Source of the DNA: Blastocystis hominis
Lineage: Eukaryota; Sar; Bigyra; Opalinata; Blastocystidae
Reading direction: 5' to 3'
Assembly (NCBI RefSeq): GCF_000151665.1
Contig: NW_013171867.1
Coordinates: 374,946 to 438,945, forward strand
DNA: 64,000 nt
Notes under the pieces: model-generated
The model's database searches: none
What the model saw: the letters and a program-made list of their open reading frames with translations, nothing else
Told to the model about the DNA's origin: nothing
Program-made: the position numbers and the translations under genes
In this document: positions 1 to 10,695 of the stretch, one piece after another
Numbering within the stretch: the first letter of the stretch is position 1
Layout: every line of letters starts with the position of its first letter

Positions 1-821
1 TCGGCGATAGCGGGGACAGCGGCTCTGCGGAGAGAGAGGACGCCGACGGAATGGCGCTGGGCGTCAGCGAGAAGTTCTCCATGCGGCGATTCACCTCCTC
101 CATCTCCTCGCGAAGGTCCACCTGCGTGGGGCTACGGTGGAGACATGCATGTGCAGAATACCCTAAGGCGGGCGTGGCGGAGGCGCTGCGCGCTTGCTGC
201 AGCAGATCGATGGTGTCGCGGATGGTTTTTAGGAGGACGTGGGTGTCGTCACGCAGACGGCTGCGAAGTTCGCTGCAAGTGAGCGGAAAGGAAAATTGCA
301 AGTACGCCTTTTCGCGGTGGATTGCTTGGATCTGACGCTGGAGGCGGTTTACCATGTTTTCCTGCTCGTACTCCAGCTTCTGCTCCAGTTGAACCTTTTC
401 CTTTTGTAGCTACACAGTGGACGAGAGGGATGACTGCTTACTTCGTCCAATCTCTTGAGAAACGTGCTCGTCAGATGGCTTTCTTCGGCGCTCGCCTGCT
501 GTTGGATTTCTTCCTTTTCTGTTTGGAGTTCGTTCATTCTGCGCATTAACTAGATATCATATGCGCCATCGTGCATAAAGTACCTTCATCGTAATGGCCT
601 CCTCCTCTTCTTCGGCTTTCCTATTCTACGTTTAAAAAACCAACAATGCGAGATACAAGTTCAATAATTCGATTCTTCAGTTCTTGGACCTTCTCTTCGA
701 GGGACTGGGATCTTGCTTTCTCGGCAGCGAGTTCATTCTAGAATGGTCAACCTCGCTCCTCCGATATTACTTCGAGCTCTTTTATTCGCTTGTCTTTATC
801 GCTTGCTGTTTCAACTTCCAT
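1..821 (-). CDS. CCDC6-like coiled-coil protein, 3' part cut by the window edge
   Basis: The start ATG is at 821-819. Splicing four introns of about 30-34 nt gives a continuous, strongly charged coiled coil. The stretch LQKEKVQLEQKLEYEQ followed by ENMVNRLQRQIQ resembles the repeated block of the CCDC6 (DUF2046) family, and a Ser/Pro-rich tail (PSASSLSAEPLSPLSP) runs off the left edge. No catalytic motif is visible; family members are scaffold-like phosphoproteins. Introns are GTAATATCGG...CTAG, GTATCTCGC...GTAG, GTACTTTATG...CTAG and GTAAGCAGTC...GTAG. The gene lies about 100 bp downstream of the methyltransferase gene on the same strand. The family call rests on motif recall, so another coiled-coil family is possible. 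Confidence 0.6.
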
Positions 822-922
822 AATCTAGTGAGGATAGAGATTTTCTAACGAAGTGCTCGCAGCTGATTGGCTGCACAAATCAAGGGAGAAACTGGAAAAC
901 AAACACGTCCAAATCACAAGCA

Positions 923-2876
923 TTACACGGTTGAAGCGGCTGACTCGCTACGCACCTCACTCGTCAATTTATTCAGTTTCAGCTTCGACTCTCTGTAGGA
1001 GGGTTTAATCTCCAGCGACTGCTCCTCACTCGTCCCCCACACTCCTACCTTCAGATAGCACCGCTTAGCGTTCTCCAGATCTCCCTTGTACTCATAGCAC
1101 ATTCCCATATTGTGCCACGTCACATGATGATCCGCGCAGTTCTCGTTGGAATCAGCGAAAAGCGCGATGGCCGTATCGTACTCCTACCCTTGACGTCCCC
1201 CCGCTGCCTCACCTTGATTCCCATATGAATGCGCGCGAGCTCAAAACAGACGTCATAGGTGGATTTGATTGGATAGTACTGGCTTCGCACCGCGCTCAAA
1301 TCAAACAAGATGTCCTTCCGCGTGGCCGACGAGGACCCTGCGTAGCCTCCGCGCTCGATCAGCACCTGCTTGAACTTCATGAAGACGTCAGTGTCGAAAT
1401 GGGAGAGTCGCAGCACGGCGATGACGGAGGCGACGGAGGGCGAGGGCGAGCTTTCCTCCTTGAGACACTTCTGCGTGACGTTGAACGACTCGGGGATGAA
1501 CGTCGAGAACTCGTGGTGGATCATCCAGCGCATCGACGGCAGCGTCTTCGCGTCGATTCCCACCACGTACACCGTGTTCTACGCGTCATCTTCTCCCTCC
1601 TCCCGCACCGAGAACCCTTCCAGATACGGCGAGTGGAACACTGTTCCCTCCAGCGACTGCACGAAGAGATCCAGCGCGTGGAAGTTCGTCGGCATCGAGA
1701 GCGAGCCGTGCACGCTGATGTACGGGTTGCGCGGGCCCGCCACGCGCGCCAGATCGCGGAAGCCCTATGCTTCGTGGAAACGTGGAAACCCGACGATGTC
1801 GCCGGCGAGGAGGACGAGGCGCTGGCGCGCGAGCTTGAGGAGCTGGCGCAGCATGGAGACGGCGCCGATGGGGAGGAGGACGGTGCCGTTCTAGGGAGAA
1901 AAAGCGGAGCGAAGCGAACGTTGACGGACTGGCGGTAGAGGGCGACGGCCTGCTGCAGCGAGGGGTCGTAGGACTCCACGAGGGCCTCCGGCATCTCGGC
2001 GAACTTCCAAGAGAACTGCATGCGGGGGATGAGGTTGGCGGTGTCGGAGGAGTCGCTGCAGGAAATGGAGAGCAGGCCGCGCTGGAGAGAGCCGTTCTCC
2101 ACGCGGATCGCGTCGTTGCGGAGATTGCTGAACACGTAGTTCTCCACGACGAAGAGCGGGTTCGACAAGGTCTCTTCCTTGAGTTCCTTGTTGCTGAGCT
2201 CCAGCTTGATCTAGGCGGTGGAGGAGAGAGAGGCGGAGGTACGGAGGGAATGTTCTCGCAATCGACCACTGCGAAGTCTACGACGCCTTCCGAAACGAAA
2301 TCGCTGAACCACTTGTGTGCCTTCATTTTTAAAATTGACTCCGTGGTGTAGTCGGTGATTACATAACTACAAAACACAGGCTGAGGAACACATACACAAA
2401 AGGTCTCGAAACGTTCTTGGGGAAAAAGTGGCGCATAGACATCAGCTTTTTGAGAATCAGATAAGCCAAACGTCCCTGGCCTGCTCCAACCTCGACAATA
2501 TATACAGGTTCGTTCGGATCCGCACTCTCGTTCTTGTACCAGTCATTCACAAACTTAATTATCAAGTTTGCGTAGCTCTACACAATTACAAAGCAAAACA
2601 CAAAGCAAAGTACGCTTGCAATATAACTACTGTTCGAAATAAACGTCGGAGTCTCCGGATTCGCATTGAACACCGGATTCGTTCTTTTGTAGTAATCTCG
2701 CAAATATGTCCATATTTTAGATTCCATCAAGGGGACCTTATCCTCAATCATGGGAACCTCCGTGTCCACTGGAGGTCCATCCTGAATCGTAGGTTCGGCC
2801 TGAGCAGGTTCCTAAAGAATTAGGCATTGCACATGGATGGCAGTACTGCAGTTGAACAATCTAAAATGTTTCCCAT
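923..2876 (-). CDS. SAM-dependent methyltransferase-like protein with C-terminal TPR-like segment
   Basis: The start is ATG at 2876 (MGNILDCSTA), reached by splicing a 35-nt intron. The second-position Gly and the Ser at 8 fit an N-myristoylation signal. Residues around 90 read VYIVEVGAGQGRLAYLIL, a Rossmann motif I of SAM methyltransferases, followed by YVITDYTTESILKMKAHKWF (motif II region). Later exons carry VVENYVFSNLRNDAIRV, and the C-terminus ends in a TPR-like helix pair (TWHNMGMCYEYKGDLENAKR). At least seven short introns restore one frame. The stop TAA is encoded at 925-923 and a TGTTTGTT element lies about 20 nt downstream. One intron (1765-1794) contains the GTTTCCAC tandem. Substrate unknown. 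Confidence 0.65.
1765..1794 (-). repeat. 30-nt intron carrying (GTTTCCAC)2
   Basis: Intron of the methyltransferase gene. In the sense direction it contains two tandem GTTTCCAC units between GTCGG and GAAGCATAG. Removing it joins AGDI to GFRDLARV in frame. Confidence 0.7.
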
Positions 2877-3202
2877 ATTCTGAATGAAGGAGTTTTTGGA
2901 AGTGGACCAAATTGGTTTTTCAAAACATCCTGATACTCGTTTTGAAGCAGATGGGTGTAAAGGACCTCAACGAGGAACTATGGGCAAGAGATTGGGAAAA
3001 GGGGGAGAACGGCTTGCTTTGAAAGAACAGGATGCGTCTTGAAAGAAGAGCGCGTCCCGCGTCGATTCGATTGTTCCGAATAGAAAACAACAGAACGCAT
3101 TATCCCAAAATCATTTGAAGTTAGGGTGCAAATATTGAAAAGTGACGGCCATTATTTGACAAGTTGACACTAACCTTCAAGAAGTTTTTTATTTTGAATC
3201 AG

Positions 3203-4136
3203 ATGAACTCGATTTCGCACCAACAAGCCCCCTCTGTTTGCAATATTGAATCAGTTCAAGGAAATAAAGCCGCAACTGATCACCCCACCCTAAGACCTGA
3301 TTATGAAACCATCGTGCAACAATGGGATGAATATCCTGAATTTAGAGAAAGTAGTTACAGTATGCTGCTGGAAGTAAGCCTTTTTGGTGATGATCACACG
3401 CAGATGGCTCAATACTACGGGCTACCGAAAACAATCATTTACCGAACTCAATTAATGATTGACATTGTGTTATCTCGATACAGAGTGAGCATCGAATATG
3501 CTTACTTTGTGAGAAAAGTGTGTCTTTTTATTGTGATGTCGCGCAGTGAACTGGATCTCTCAAGATTCAGTTGTAATTGCTCCTATGTACCAATAATAAT
3601 TGCAATTGTTATGTCTAGAAATCTCTGGTTGTAGAAGCAAAGCGAACACTTGATCGGCCAACTCAGTGGGTAGACGACTCCATTCGTTTTATTCTATCCG
3701 TTGGATATATGGCACTTACCGCCGAATGTCCTTATTCCCTTGTGCGCGAAATGTTACTCAGTATAAACCAGCCGAAGTTTGAGTATTTATCAAATGTCAT
3801 TTTAGATTTAGTTCTGACGCGTAAGTTTCTTATCATTGTTTATTATTACGTGTAGGCCGACAATCGATGTCACTCTCTCCTGAAACTCTTGCTTACTATT
3901 CTATTTTAGTTGCCGTTAATTCACTGACTAAGGAGACAAATATGCCTGAACTGAAATTGCGGGATCCAATTGATTACCGGGAATCATGTCTGTGTCTTCG
4001 ACTCATTGGACTGCTCTTCAATAGTTTGTTGCCTGTTTGTAACTCCATTTTTGCTAAAATTTCTGCAAGCCCGCCGTTACTGAAAAAGAAAGAAGGCGCT
4101 AATGCTCTGGTGGAAAACTCGAATCTGAACAATTGA
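3203..4136 (+). CDS. Hypothetical protein
   Basis: Start ATG at 3203 (MNSISHQQAPSV); an in-frame ATG at 3164 is an alternative. One continuous frame results after removing a 32-nt intron (GTACCAATAA...GTCTAG, about 3591-3622) and a 35-nt intron (GTAAGTTTCT...GTGTAG, about 3821-3855). The product is about 285 residues, mostly helical by composition, with no signal peptide and no motif I recognise. Stop TGA 4134-4136. It lies in the gap between a divergent methyltransferase gene and the ZRSR2-like gene, about 90 bp from the latter. Confidence 0.55.
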
Positions 4137-4223
4137 CTCTATTCCATGCGAATCTGCCGACACTCATCCAAATTAGGAATAAGGCGCATAGAGTTTTTCT
4201 TCTTTGTTTTAAATACGATACGA

Positions 4224-5533
4224 ATGAATGGAAACGGTCACTCTAGCGGAATATATCCATCTTTTATGAGCTATTATCAGCCGTTTACACCGCAGAGTGT
4301 ATTCGCTGGACTAGCGTTCCCTGGTATTGTACCCTTAACCTACCAATCCAATGCTGCGCATCCGTGTAACTCCGCAGTTCCAGTACCGTCATTCAAAGAA
4401 GTAAAGGAGGAACTGGGGTCCACACTTGATCACTTGGGTCGGAAGGAGAAGAGAAAGCTAATCAAGAACAAACGGAATCGAAAGAAGCGGCAGTTGTTGA
4501 CAAAGCTGGAACCAGTCGCCGTATTGCCATTTCCTGCATTTTACCAATAGAAGGAGCAGGAAAACCCACCGGAAGAAGATCCTGTGCTTCACGCAAAACA
4601 ACAACGTCTTTGGGAAGAACGAAACAATATGATGGATGTAGGCGTCGTGGCTTTGTTCGTTGACTCCAGGAAGACAATTATTCTCGCGAAATGCAAGCAA
4701 AATTCCGTTGGGACCGTCGAGTCGCCGAAGACAAAGAGCGAGCCTATCTAAAGAATATTGCGTATGTCGTTGTAGCTCCTCCAAACTTTAGAAAGCAAGT
4801 TGCCCAGCGGGATGCCGGCAAATCGTCTTCGTCCGATTCCCTCCCTTCTTCCTCGCTTGCTGCGCCTCCTAAACCTGTAGTTTTCACTGAACGTCATCGA
4901 ATAATAGAAGGAGAACTGCTTATCCTATCTGCGAACAGGTTGCTGCCGTTTTGGAAACCGATGTAAATTGATTCACTTGGTTCCGAAGAAAAGTCGCGGT
5001 ATTCTGATTCACGTTAAGGTCTGTGTCTGCTGTGATGCATAGAATATGTTCCGCCTTCCAGGAGAAGAGAGTCATAATGATGAAAGTGAAGATGCGTACT
5101 CCTATCTGGATGTCTGCTTTTTCTTCCTGCTCTCATTCTATAGAACTCAGAAGAGGAGAATCGGAAGGCCTTCGAAGACTTCTGGGAGGACATTGTCCAA
5201 GAGTTCCTTCGATTCGGGCCGCTTTTATACTGCGTCGTTTCATCCAACACGGCGCCCCATTTGCGAGGGAACGTGTATGCGGTGTGGGAATCGCGGGAAA
5301 TCGGAGAAATGGCGCTGCAAAAGCTGCAGGGACGTTTTTACGCGGGTAGACGTGTAGGGGTGGAGAGCGTGCGTTAGGGGTAGCTGGAGGTGGAGTATCT
5401 GCCGGAATCTGTGATTTGCTGGAAGTATGGTCTGTGTTCCGAGTATCGAAAACCGGAGTGTAATCGCGGGAAGGATTGCGCGTTTCTGCACTTGTATTCG
5501 TATGGAAATAGGGGAGATTGGCTCATCGAGTAG
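4224..5533 (+). CDS. ZRSR2: ZRSR2/Urp-like U2AF35-related protein (minor-spliceosome 3'-splice-site factor)
   Basis: Six introns of 24-32 nt are removed; the product is about 376 residues. Order: a Lys/Arg-rich helix (KEKRKLIKNKRNRKKRQ, near residue 75), a second helical stretch with RLWEERNN, a CCCH finger CLSYLRTGCCRFGNRCKLIH (C-x8-C-x5-C-x3-H), a U2AF-homology RRM with HLRGNVYAVWE and LQGRFYAGRRLEVEY, and a second CCCH finger ending CNRGKDCAFLHLY. The long basic N-terminal extension and the 'LRGNVY...RFYAGR' RRM match ZRSR2 rather than U2AF35, which starts directly with its first finger. ZRSR2 binds the 3' splice site of U12-type introns as part of the U11/U12 machinery. Stop TAG 5531-5533. 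Two AT-AC intron candidates lie in this same window (17268-17440, 30926-30992). Confidence 0.85.
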
Positions 5534-6051
5534 AAATCCAGGAGGAAAGTATATGGTTCCGACAAGATTAGGGAAGTAGAGTAGTTTTTGTTCATGTCTA
5601 AAATTGTTCTTTTCATTTTATGCTGTGCTGTTTGTTTTAGTATTCACAATGAGCCATAGGCGGTGTTTTTCGTTTCCTTTCTGTTCAGCGTATAGAAACG
5701 AGAGTGTTTGTGAGTAGATCATTGATTCAGCGTACTCTATCGATCAGAGTGAGTTGAAAAGCGAAAGATCGTATCCCTTCCTTAAAGTTGTGGATGACGC
5801 TGCAAAGTGTAGAGCTGGGTTGATTATTCGGACGAAATTATAAACTGTAGACATAGTAGTAGTAATAATAATAGGAAATTCAAGCATTTTGTTCCCAAGC
5901 ACTGGAATGAGTCTGTGCCGTAAATATTGTGAATGCCTTCCATTGAAGAAAGGTTTCGTACCCGTTTTTTCCAGAGTCCCAAGTTTGCTCCTCTCGGACC
6001 TCCTATCTCAAATCAATAACCTACAATTTTTGTCTTCCTTTTTTGGTGGAC
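5534..6051. other. Intergenic region, ZRSR2-like to GT92 gene
   Basis: About 500 bp. A GTTTGTTTT element at about 5629-5637 is a plausible 3'-end signal for the ZRSR2-like gene. The right part (from 5908, ATGAGTCTGTGCCG) could hold a first exon of the next gene, but I could not join it in frame. Confidence 0.3.
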
Positions 6052-7086
6052 ATGATTGCCACATATCAACAAGGAGTCATTGAACTCACACTGGTTTGGA
6101 GCATCCAGCACTTGATAGATTATCCTCTCTATCAGACCTGCAACTACCGAGTTCGCTACGGATCCAGGTGGTACAACAACACGCTTGATTGTTCTCTCCA
6201 AGCGCATGGGCAGATTACCCTTCGTTTTCTGATTCCCACTTCAAAATCGTTTTCAGACGGAGACCTCTTTCGTTTTTCACTTGTCGACGACCATCTCCGT
6301 CGTTCCTTCCCCTCATTGGTTGCTTGTGTCCAAACTCCTCTCCCTGCAAAGGTTGACTTTGCTGTCTGCGCATATGTGAGCGATACGAATAGCGACGCAG
6401 AACTTCGCAGCTTTGTAGCCTACCAGAAAGTGCAAAACGCGAGTTTTGTTGTGTTGTATGCATCGTGCTGCATGGAAAAACTCACAAACTTGTTTTCGAA
6501 ATCGATCCGAACAGGGTTTGTTCGCCTCGTTGATTTTTCGTGGCCTCGAATTAATCGTCAAGTGCCCGAAATCATCAATAATCAGCATGCGCAGATTAGC
6601 TCGTGTTATTATCGATATCGAAATGAGGCGAAAGCGTTGCTAATGTGCGATGTGGACGAGTATTTGTACAGTGAAACATCCTCTGTGAAAAAGGTAATCA
6701 ACGAAGTGGGGAAGTCGGAGATCGAAGTGGGCTATGTGAGAAAAGGAAGGGAGGATGAGGTGTAGATAGAGACGATTCGATTTTCAAACCAGGAGAATGA
6801 TTTGAGGAGGAGAGAAGAGGATTTGAGAGACGGAAATCTACTCACGGAATACACCTATCGCGTCACTTCGACAGGAATGGAAGAGATCAAGATGATTTTA
6901 TGGGAACGATTCGAAGGGACGTGTTTGGTTCATGAGTGTTTTGGGGCCCATTCCCCTCAAATGGTTAATCCGGAAAAGCTCAGAATTGCCCATTTTCGAA
7001 AACGAGTTATGGGGAGAGGAGGGATTGTCGATAACTCCATGGTATCTTTAACAAACCAATTAAAGAAAGCATTAAAAGAAATGTGA
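6052..7086 (+). CDS. Glycosyltransferase family 92 (DUF23)-like protein
   Basis: After removal of a 30-nt intron (GTGAGAAAAG...GTGTAG, about 6733-6762) the frame runs to TGA 7084-7086. The GT92 signature is visible: the DxD-type motif in LLMCDVDEYLYS (catalytic metal/sugar-nucleotide site) preceded by VVLYASCCME and VRLVDFSWPRIN, and in the last exon CLVHECFGAHSPQMV. GT92 enzymes are usually type II Golgi membrane proteins. No transmembrane segment is visible after the first clear ATG at 6052, so an upstream exon is likely and the start is uncertain. Sugar donor and acceptor unknown. A TGTTTGTT element lies at 7218-7225, inside the 3' end of the convergent gene. Confidence 0.7.
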
Positions 7087-7249
7087 ATATGTAAAAGTAG
7101 GTGTAGTCAAACAAAAGTGCTCATACTACTATTACAACAACAACTGGTGCTACAATTAATAGTTGAAGTAGTAATAGTATGATAGTAAAATAACAATAAT
7201 AAAGTAAATGGTTTGCTTGTTTGTTTCTCAATTCTTTCCTACTTTCGCA

Positions 7250-8281
7250 TTATTGAGAGACAGGGACTAAATGAATAACTGCATTATCATACAACTGGTC
7301 AATGTCGGTAATGTTGACCAGACGACCAGGGATTGAGGGGTGTTCGACACACACATGAACGAGAGGAAGAGATAAGAAGGTTTGATTAATGAGGGTTTGC
7401 AACTCTTCGAGGGTGTGGCCTTGAAAGATGACGCCTCTCCGCTCTCTACAATGAAGAGAATTCGTTAATCAAACGATTGGAATTCCAGAAGGAGCGACAG
7501 AGAAGGAGGCTTCGAGGAAGAAAACGAACGCGAGAGGGAACTTAGATCCACAGAGCGGCTTCTCGTTTTACATTCCACTTTGGAAATAAAAGAGTTGGAT
7601 AATCGACGAGGCATCGCAGCACCGAGACGATGCGATTTCGATGATCCTACGGAGTCTGCGCTTGGAGTTCAAAGAGAGTTCTTACTTGAACGAGAACGGC
7701 GTGGTGGAGTCTTTTCCACAGACATACACTACAGATAACATTCTCTAAAACAATTCAAACTTGAGCGTGGACAATCGTAAAAGGGTCAATATCGAATTCT
7801 ACGGATTCAACCTGTTCTTAGTTTCGTTTACCGGAAGATTTGAACTTGGGAGAGAGAAGAGGAGAAGCGGAAGAAGGGCGCTTGTAGGGAGAAAAGAGAC
7901 TAATGGGATTTGTTCGAGTTGGAAGAACAGGGGACATACAATTTTTACCTAGGTTCATACAAATATGCTAGTGAATATACGGCTAATGTGATTTGGACTT
8001 AGGGGATTGGAAGCTACACTCAATCCAATTAATTTATAACTTACTGTACACAGCTGGGATGCTTATTGACGCACTGCGGATCCGATCTCTCATTTCTTCA
8101 TAATTCTCTGACATCTATGTTCTAACTCGGAAGAACGAAAATTTACATCCGAACCACATAGATTTCGACTGTTATTTCTAAAAGTTAGACAGAAACGACA
8201 AAACAACAAAAAAGGATCATTAAGGCGGTTTCCTGAACTACTGTCATTTTCAGTATTATTAGAAAGATACCTATCTGACAT
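7250..8281 (-). CDS. Multi-exon hypothetical protein, Ser/Arg-rich middle, possible ubiquitin-like/doublecortin-like C-terminus
   Basis: Start ATG at 8281 (MSDRYLSNNTEN). Seven short exons join in frame through introns of 29-39 nt, for example GTAAATTTTC...CATAG, GTAAGTTATA...TGTAG and GTTTGATTAA...TGTAG. The middle is rich in Ser, Arg and Pro (TPPRRSRS). The C-terminus (GVIFQGHTLEELQTLINQTF ... ITDIDQLYDNAVIHLVP) has the spacing of a small beta-grasp domain such as a doublecortin repeat, but this is weak. Stop TAA 7252-7250. The 3' end overlaps that of the convergent GT92 gene. Family not recognised. Confidence 0.5.
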
Positions 8282-8530
8282 GATGTAAAAAATCCAAATT
8301 CGCAAAATTCTTCTCTAAAAAGAAGCGTCTTTTTATTCGGATACAAATGCGGATTTACATGCAAACATCGTTGAAATGTATTGCTGTACATGTATAGGCT
8401 TCACAGTTATGTGTAACGATTTTTAACAAACGAGAGTTAGAAGAGTGGATCTCGTGCATTCTACCAAATAGTTCTAGCACTTACACAGTAGAGGAAAGAG
8501 ATAAAATCGGGATAAAGATTATTTCATCAA

Positions 8531-8913
8531 ATGTCGGATGGAAGAAGTTCTATGGATGATGAACTAGAGAGGATGTGGAAAACTCAATTAGAGAGCATTC
8601 AGGCGATATCAGGTAACCTTCCCTAACTCCTGTATAACGCTTGTTAGGTGACAAGAAAGACCTTAAAAAGCACAATGACCTTCCGATAGCAAGAATAAAG
8701 CGAATTATGAAGTCAGATCAAGACGTACGAATGATCTCAGCAGAAACTCCCGTAGTCTTTGCACGCGCTTGTGAAATGTTCATTATGGACATTACTATTC
8801 GTGCGACCCAATTTGCGGAGTATGATAACGAGCGATTAGTACTCACAAAGAAATCTATCTTAGATACGATCAAACACACGGATATTTTTGATTTTCTAAT
8901 GGAAATTCGCTAG
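8531..8913 (+). CDS. NFYC: NF-YC (HAP5) histone-fold subunit
   Basis: Two exons around a 35-nt intron (GTAACCTTCC...GTTAG); product about 115 residues. The histone-fold core of the CCAAT-binding factor subunit C is clear: MWKTQLESIQ, then NDLPIARIKRIMKSD, VRMISAETPVVFARACEMFI and LTKKSILDTIKHTDIFDFL. The protein would dimerise with NF-YB and recruit NF-YA to bind CCAAT boxes in the nucleus. It consists of little more than the histone fold and lacks the Gln-rich activation tail of animal NF-YC. DRAP1 or CHRAC-type paralogues are alternatives. Stop TAG 8911-8913. Confidence 0.85.
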
Positions 8914-9366
8914 TTGTATCATATTCTTGTTCAGTGTTTATTTACAATCATTTGGTTGGGGTTAGAGCGAGGACTAGATAGCAGTTAGAAATTTGGGCAC
9001 TACAAGCAAAATGGTAAAAAGGAAGAAGTGATGGATGATGGAAGGTGGGTTTTTGAATAATTGTTTGAGACAGAGACTGTAGTTTATACAGATGCGTTAA
9101 AATGGAGGGGGAGTGAGGAATGAGAAGTATTAGTCTGATATGGGGATATTACTTATGATTTTGAGACAAGAGAGAATGCAGCATATGAAAAATGATTTTG
9201 AAATGGAGAACGGCTGTAGGATATTAAGAGGAATCGGTGGAGAGGTAATAATGTTAAAAATGAATCTAGTAGTTTGCAAGTAAATTGAATCGATGATACT
9301 TGCAATCATTCGATTGGGAGACATGATTATTGTTTGAAGTGTATGTATTTCCCCATTTTACTTGAG
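8914..9366. other. Intergenic or unresolved region
   Basis: A minus-strand open frame at 9324-9130 (MSPNRMIASIIDS) has coding-like composition, but I could not join it to its neighbours through a GT-AG intron. No RNA gene was seen. Confidence 0.2.
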
Positions 9367-9706
9367 TCATTCAAGTAATGATTGTGATATTAGGCTGAAG
9401 ATGACTATGGGATGGTCATTTTTGTAAGAAGCTAAATGAAATCCCGGAATGTCTAGTTTGAATCTAAGTGCAGGTATTTTAGTAACCACTGAATTTGGAA
9501 CTATAGGCAGGCAACAAATTGACAAGTACTATTTGTATTTTTTTATATAATAATACATAACAGCACACATAACATCGATAATTGAAGTATTGGAGCATGC
9601 CAGCTAAGCCAATTGGAGCTTCAATAGGCGTCTCAAGCACATAGAAATCGATTGAAAAAGAATAAAAGGCCTTCGAATTGGACGAATTGTCGATCTTCAT
9701 ACCCAT
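9367..9706 (-). CDS. Small hypothetical protein, 5' end unresolved
   Basis: Two introns (33 nt, GTTATGTATT...AAATAG; 34 nt, GTTACTAAAA...AACTAG) join a frame reading MGMKIDNSSNSKAFYSF, then TPIEAPIGLAGMLQYFNY, LVNLLPAYSSKFS and DIPGFHLASYKNDHPIVIF, ending at TGA 9369-9367. The frame stays open upstream of the chosen ATG (NGESLLSILFKSNP), so the start may lie further upstream or behind an unseen intron. No family recognised. Confidence 0.4.
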
Positions 9707-9921
9707 GGGATTCGATTTAAACAGGATTGAAAGCAATGACTCGCCATTCTTATCCAAAAACTTGCAAGTAATCGATTCACTTTCCTTCCTTCTTTTTTAT
9801 CCCTTTCCCTTTCTCCCTCTTTCCTTCCTTTCTCTTTCTCGAACAAACACAAGACATCACAGCACACACTACTCTGAGCGCACTCTCTTTCTCTCCTCGT
9901 CGTCGTCGTTCTCTTTCCGTC

Positions 9922-10663
9922 TTAGAGGAGTCCATCGAAGAAGTTGTTTCCCTTGTCGTCGACGAGCAGGAACGCGGGGAAGTCGACGACGTCGATCTTC
10001 CAGATGGCTTCCATTCCGAGTTCTGGGTATTCGAGGCACTCGACCTTCTTGATGTTTTCCTTGGCGAGGACGGCTGCGGGTCCGCCGATGGATCCGAGGT
10101 AGAATCCTCCGTACTTCTTGCAGGCGTCGGTGACTTGCTGGGATCGGTTTCCCTTGGCGAGGGAGATCATGGAGCCGCCCTTGGCCATGAAGGGGCCCAC
10201 GTAGGGGTCCATGCGTCCGGCGGTGGTGGGTCCGAAGGATCCGGAGGCCATGCCCTTGGGCGTCTTGGCGGGTCCGGCGTAGTAGATGATGTGGTCCTTC
10301 ATGTACTGGGGCATCTCCTCGCCGCGGTTGAGGCGCTCCATGATCTTGGCGTGCGCGATGTCGCGGCCCACGATGATGGGGCCGCTCAGGGAGAAGCGCG
10401 TCTTGACCGGGTACTGGCTCATCGTCTTCAGGATCTCGCTCATCGGGCGGTTCAGATCGATCTTCACCGCGCTGTCCGTCTGGCTCTGCTTGTACTTCTC
10501 AAGGAAGCGGCTCGGGTTGTGCTCCAGCTGCTCCACGAACAGTCCCTCCTCCGTGATCTTCGCCCAGCACTGCCGGTCCGCCGAGCACGACACGCCGATT
10601 CCCACGGGACACGAGGCGCCGTGGCTGCGTCTCAGCGCCCCCCGCCTTCCCTACCGCGGCATT

Positions 10664-10695
<32 letters not shown>

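Noticed and set aside
923-2823. In-frame UAG/UGA codons suggesting an altered genetic code
   Set aside because: All fall inside 28-36 nt intervals with GT...AG borders whose removal restores conserved proteins; ordinary introns explain them.
4224-5533. Assignment as the canonical U2AF35 subunit
   Set aside because: The long basic N-terminal extension and 'LRGNVY...RFYAGR' RRM wording fit ZRSR2 better; U2AF35 begins with its first zinc finger.
5840-6050. First exon of the GT92 gene from ATG 5908
   Set aside because: No GT-AG join puts it in frame with the catalytic part.
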